A stretch of DNA of 40,978 bases from positions 1 to 40,978 of the forward strand of contig CAMCDS010000020.1 of NCBI GenBank assembly GCA_945873625.1. Reading direction: 5' to 3'. The notes beneath the pieces were generated by a model. That model was not told the DNA's origin, searched no databases, and was given only the letters and a program-made list of their open reading frames with translations. Position 1 is the stretch's first letter. Every line of letters begins with the position of its first letter. The translations under genes were made by a program, and so were the position numbers. Positions 38,937 to 40,978 of the stretch are shown in pieces. Source of the stretch: an uncultured Porphyromonadaceae bacterium. GTDB lineage: Bacteria; Bacteroidota; Bacteroidia; Bacteroidales; Muribaculaceae.

Positions 38937-39728
38937 TCATTTTTTGGGAGGGAAATATGCGAATTTGAGCTGGCGGAGCATATCCTTGGTGTTTTTCGGA
39001 AAATCGCCCTGCATCATCCAGTCGTAGAACGAGGGCTCGCGCCGGAGCACGTCGCGCACCGTCTTCCCTTTATGCTTGCCGAAGTTGAACACCGGCTCAT
39101 CCTTGTCGTTGAGCACGATGCGACCGGCAAGGTCTACGTTGCGTCCCGACGAAGAGAACTCCGAGAGATAGCTGACGTCGTTTTTCAGGCCGGGGTAGCG
39201 GTCGAGCTGTCCGAGCAGCACCTCGTAGGTGGCCTGCGTGTCGGCCATGGCCGAGTGGGCGTTCTCGAGGTCGCCTCCGCAGTAGAACTTGTAGGCGGCC
39301 ACGAGCGTGCGCTGTTCCATCTTGTGGAAGATGTTTTGCACGTCGATGAACCGGCGACCCTTGATTTCGAAGTTCATGCCGCAGCGGGCAAACTCCTCCA
39401 TGAGCAGAGGCACGTCAAACTTGTTGCTGTTGTAGCCGGCGATGTCGCATCCCTCGAATATCTCCATGAGAGCCTTGGCCACCTGGCGGAAGCCGGGGCA
39501 GTCTTTCACGTCGTCGTCGGTGATATGGTGTATGGCGGTCGCCTCGGCCGGGATGGGAATTCCGGGGTTGAGGCGGCGGCTTTTCTTCTCTTCCGTGCCG
39601 TCGGGCATCACCTTGAGGTAGGAGAGCTCCACGATGCGGTCGTGGGTGATGCTCGTGCCTGTGGTCTCGAGGTCGAAGAAGATGATGGGTCTGTCGAGAT
39701 TGAGTTTCATTTCCTTGGCTTTGGTCAT
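38937..39728 (-). CDS. DnaQ-like 3'-5' exonuclease with DUF3820-like C-terminus
   Basis: 263 residues. DEDDh exonuclease: Exo I DLETTG (Asp19, Glu21), Exo II GYNSNKFDVPLL, Exo III NAHSAMADTQAT (His and last Asp). The C-terminal 60 residues (FNFGKHKGKTVRDVLRREPS, FYDWMMQGDFP) look like the DUF3820 module often found in such nucleases. Its start overlaps the dnaN stop by 4 nt, so co-translation with the sliding clamp is likely. It may be a proofreading or repair exonuclease, but this is not the PolC-type PHP polymerase. Confidence 0.9.
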   Translation of the reverse strand: MTKAKEMKLNLDRPIIFFDLETTGTSITHDRIVELSYLKVMPDGTEEKKSRRLNPGIPIPAEATAIHHITDDDVKDCPGFRQVAKALMEIFEGCDIAGYNSNKFDVPLLMEEFARCGMNFEIKGRRFIDVQNIFHKMEQRTLVAAYKFYCGGDLENAHSAMADTQATYEVLLGQLDRYPGLKNDVSYLSEFSSSGRNVDLAGRIVLNDKDEPVFNFGKHKGKTVRDVLRREPSFYDWMMQGDFPKNTKDMLRQLKFAYFPPKK

Positions 39729-40849
39729 TCAATCACCTGCATGGGCATGAGCAGCATCACGGTCGACTGTCCGTCGCCTTCGTCCTGCGGCACGAGAAGG
39801 CCGGGACGCGAGGGGTCGAAGAGGCGCATCACGATGGTCTCCGACTTGAGGTTCTGAAGCACCTCGATGAGGTAAGTGGCGTTGAAGCCTATCACCATCG
39901 GGTTGCCCTTGTATTCGCAGCTCACGCGCTCCTCGGCCGAAGTGGCATAGTCCATGTCCTGGGCCGAAAGCATCACCTCGGTGGGCTGGATGTTGAGGCG
40001 CACGAGGCTTGAGGCGGCGCTGGCGAAAATCGAGACGCGGCGCATGGCGTTGAGCATCGAGGCGCGGTCCACTACCAGCTCGAAGGGATTGTCGGTCGGG
40101 ATCACGCGGTTGTAGTTGGGATATGAGCCGAGGATGAACTTCGATGTTATGGAGAGGGAGTCGAAGTCGAACCTCACCATCTTCGAGTCGATGGTCATGC
40201 GGATGTCGGCGTCGTTTTTGCCTATGAGCGAACGCAGGATGTTGGCCGGTTTGCCCGGGAGGATGATACCGTGCTCAATGCCGGGAGCAATCTCGGAATT
40301 GATGTAGCGCACGAGTTTATGCGTATCGGAGCTGACAAACGTGATGTCCTGCTCGTGGAAGTCGAGGTATATGCCTGTCATCACCGGGCGGATGGTCTCG
40401 ACGGCGGTGGCGAAGAGAGTGCTCTCGATGCCCTTCTGGAGCACCGATGCGGGCACGTCGATAGTGATGGCGTCGGCCTCGATTTCGTCCTGACGGGGAT
40501 ATTCCTCGGCCCGCGAGCCGGTGAGGTTGAAGTGACCCGAGAGGAACTTGATGTCGATTTCGAGAGTCTCCTCGTTGATATAGAAGGTAACGGGCTGGTT
40601 GCCTATCTCCTTGAAGATGTTGAGCATGTGGCGTGCGAGCACGGCTATGGCGCCGTCCTGTTCGCTCTCGGTAATCTCCACGCGGCCCGAGATGGTGTTT
40701 TCCTGATCGCTGCCGGTGATGGTCAGCGTGTCGCCCTCCACCCGGAAAAGGAAATTATCGAGTATGGAGAGGGCATTTTTAGAGTTGATTGCCTTGCTGA
40801 CAGCCGTGAGCTGTTGCTGCAGGGCGTTGCCCGATACGTTGAATCTCAT
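39725..40849 (-). CDS. dnaN: DNA polymerase III sliding clamp, beta subunit
   Basis: 374 residues, the usual length, made of three similar clamp domains. Recognisable stretches are MRFNVSGNALQQQLTAVSKA at the N-terminus, GRVEITESEQDGAIAVLARH, GIYLDFHEQDITFVSSDTHK in the middle domain, and the C-terminal MLLMPMQVIE after the hydrophobic-cleft region. It forms the dimeric ring that tethers polymerases to DNA. It is first in a six-gene operon with exonuclease, coaBC, DUF4835-like, recN and rlmB genes. dnaA is not adjacent within the window. Confidence 0.97.
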   Translation of the reverse strand: MRFNVSGNALQQQLTAVSKAINSKNALSILDNFLFRVEGDTLTITGSDQENTISGRVEITESEQDGAIAVLARHMLNIFKEIGNQPVTFYINEETLEIDIKFLSGHFNLTGSRAEEYPRQDEIEADAITIDVPASVLQKGIESTLFATAVETIRPVMTGIYLDFHEQDITFVSSDTHKLVRYINSEIAPGIEHGIILPGKPANILRSLIGKNDADIRMTIDSKMVRFDFDSLSITSKFILGSYPNYNRVIPTDNPFELVVDRASMLNAMRRVSIFASAASSLVRLNIQPTEVMLSAQDMDYATSAEERVSCEYKGNPMVIGFNATYLIEVLQNLKSETIVMRLFDPSRPGLLVPQDEGDGQSTVMLLMPMQVIE

Positions 40850-40926
40850 CTGTATGTTTATGTTTTATTTGTTTCGTAATCGTTGTCTGCCGGCGCCGCA
40901 CTGAAGCCCGGGCAGCTATCAAAATA

Positions 40927-40934
40927 CAAATTTA
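40927..40934 (-). promoter_or_regulatory. candidate -7 element of the dnaN operon
   Basis: TAAATTTG on the minus strand matches the TAnnTTTG consensus about 78 nt upstream of dnaN, but no clear TTTG -33 element stands 19-21 nt before it. This is therefore weaker than the other promoters. The remaining 40850-40978 shows nothing else. Confidence 0.45.
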
Positions 40935-40978
40935 GATAAAAATCTTGAGATTTCCACACCGGCAGGATAAAAAAATCA

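Overview
The window looks like a chromosomal segment of a gut Bacteroidales bacterium, most likely a Muribaculaceae-type (S24-7) genome. Reasons: repeated Bacteroidota promoters (TTTG at about -33, then 19-21 nt, then TAnnTTTG at about -7), Bacteroidota families (proteins resembling DUF5106, DUF4296, DUF4835 and DUF5606, and the 'GIHH' isoleucyl-tRNA synthetase), and the order dnaN, exonuclease, coaBC, DUF4835-like gene, recN. The genus is not resolvable from sequence alone. Most of the window is GC-rich core genome. One AT-rich stretch (about 15.6-19.8 kb) stands out.

Layout. 1-5.0 kb: a truncated tRNA-Gly(GCC) gene, then a minus-strand six-gene operon (BadF-type kinase, SGNH hydrolase, thioredoxin-like protein, DoxX, mnmA, bifunctional nuclease). 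5.1-5.8 kb: a HigBA-type toxin-antitoxin locus whose toxin is broken while the antitoxin is intact. 5.9-10.0 kb: a TonB-dependent-receptor-like outer membrane protein divergent from a secreted leucine-rich-repeat protein, with a palindrome between them. 10.1-15.4 kb: a minus-strand operon iorA, iorB, aminotransferase, CoA-transferase. Together these can convert aromatic amino acids through aryl-pyruvates and aryl-acetyl-CoA to aryl-acetates (or run in reverse). 15.6-19.9 kb: a very large, AT-rich, Asp/Ser/Asn/Cys-rich GNAT-like protein, about 1 kb with no recognisable gene, an HTH regulator and a 600-nt spacer with inverted repeats.

19.9-28.6 kb: plus-strand DUF389 membrane protein, then ddl, ileS, a TraR/DksA-like gene, lspA, a lipoprotein and a small ORF. 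The ddl 5' UTR can fold into a compact four-way-junction RNA whose closing helix hides the Shine-Dalgarno-like sequence. 28.6-30.3 kb: minus-strand ECF sigma factor, membrane anti-sigma candidate and a secreted protein ending in Leu-Asp-Ala tandem repeats. 30.3-34.3 kb: nusB, yajC, ybbR, coaE and a DUF5606-like gene, with a clear promoter and terminator. 34.3-40.9 kb: dnaN, 3'-5' exonuclease, coaBC, DUF4835-like gene, recN, rlmB.

I see no CRISPR array, prophage, insertion sequence or classical defence island. The strongest candidates for something undescribed are the cloverleaf-like ddl leader, the low-complexity-expanded GNAT protein and the duplicated module in NusB. The decayed toxin and the swapped catalytic motif of IleS are well-supported biological points.
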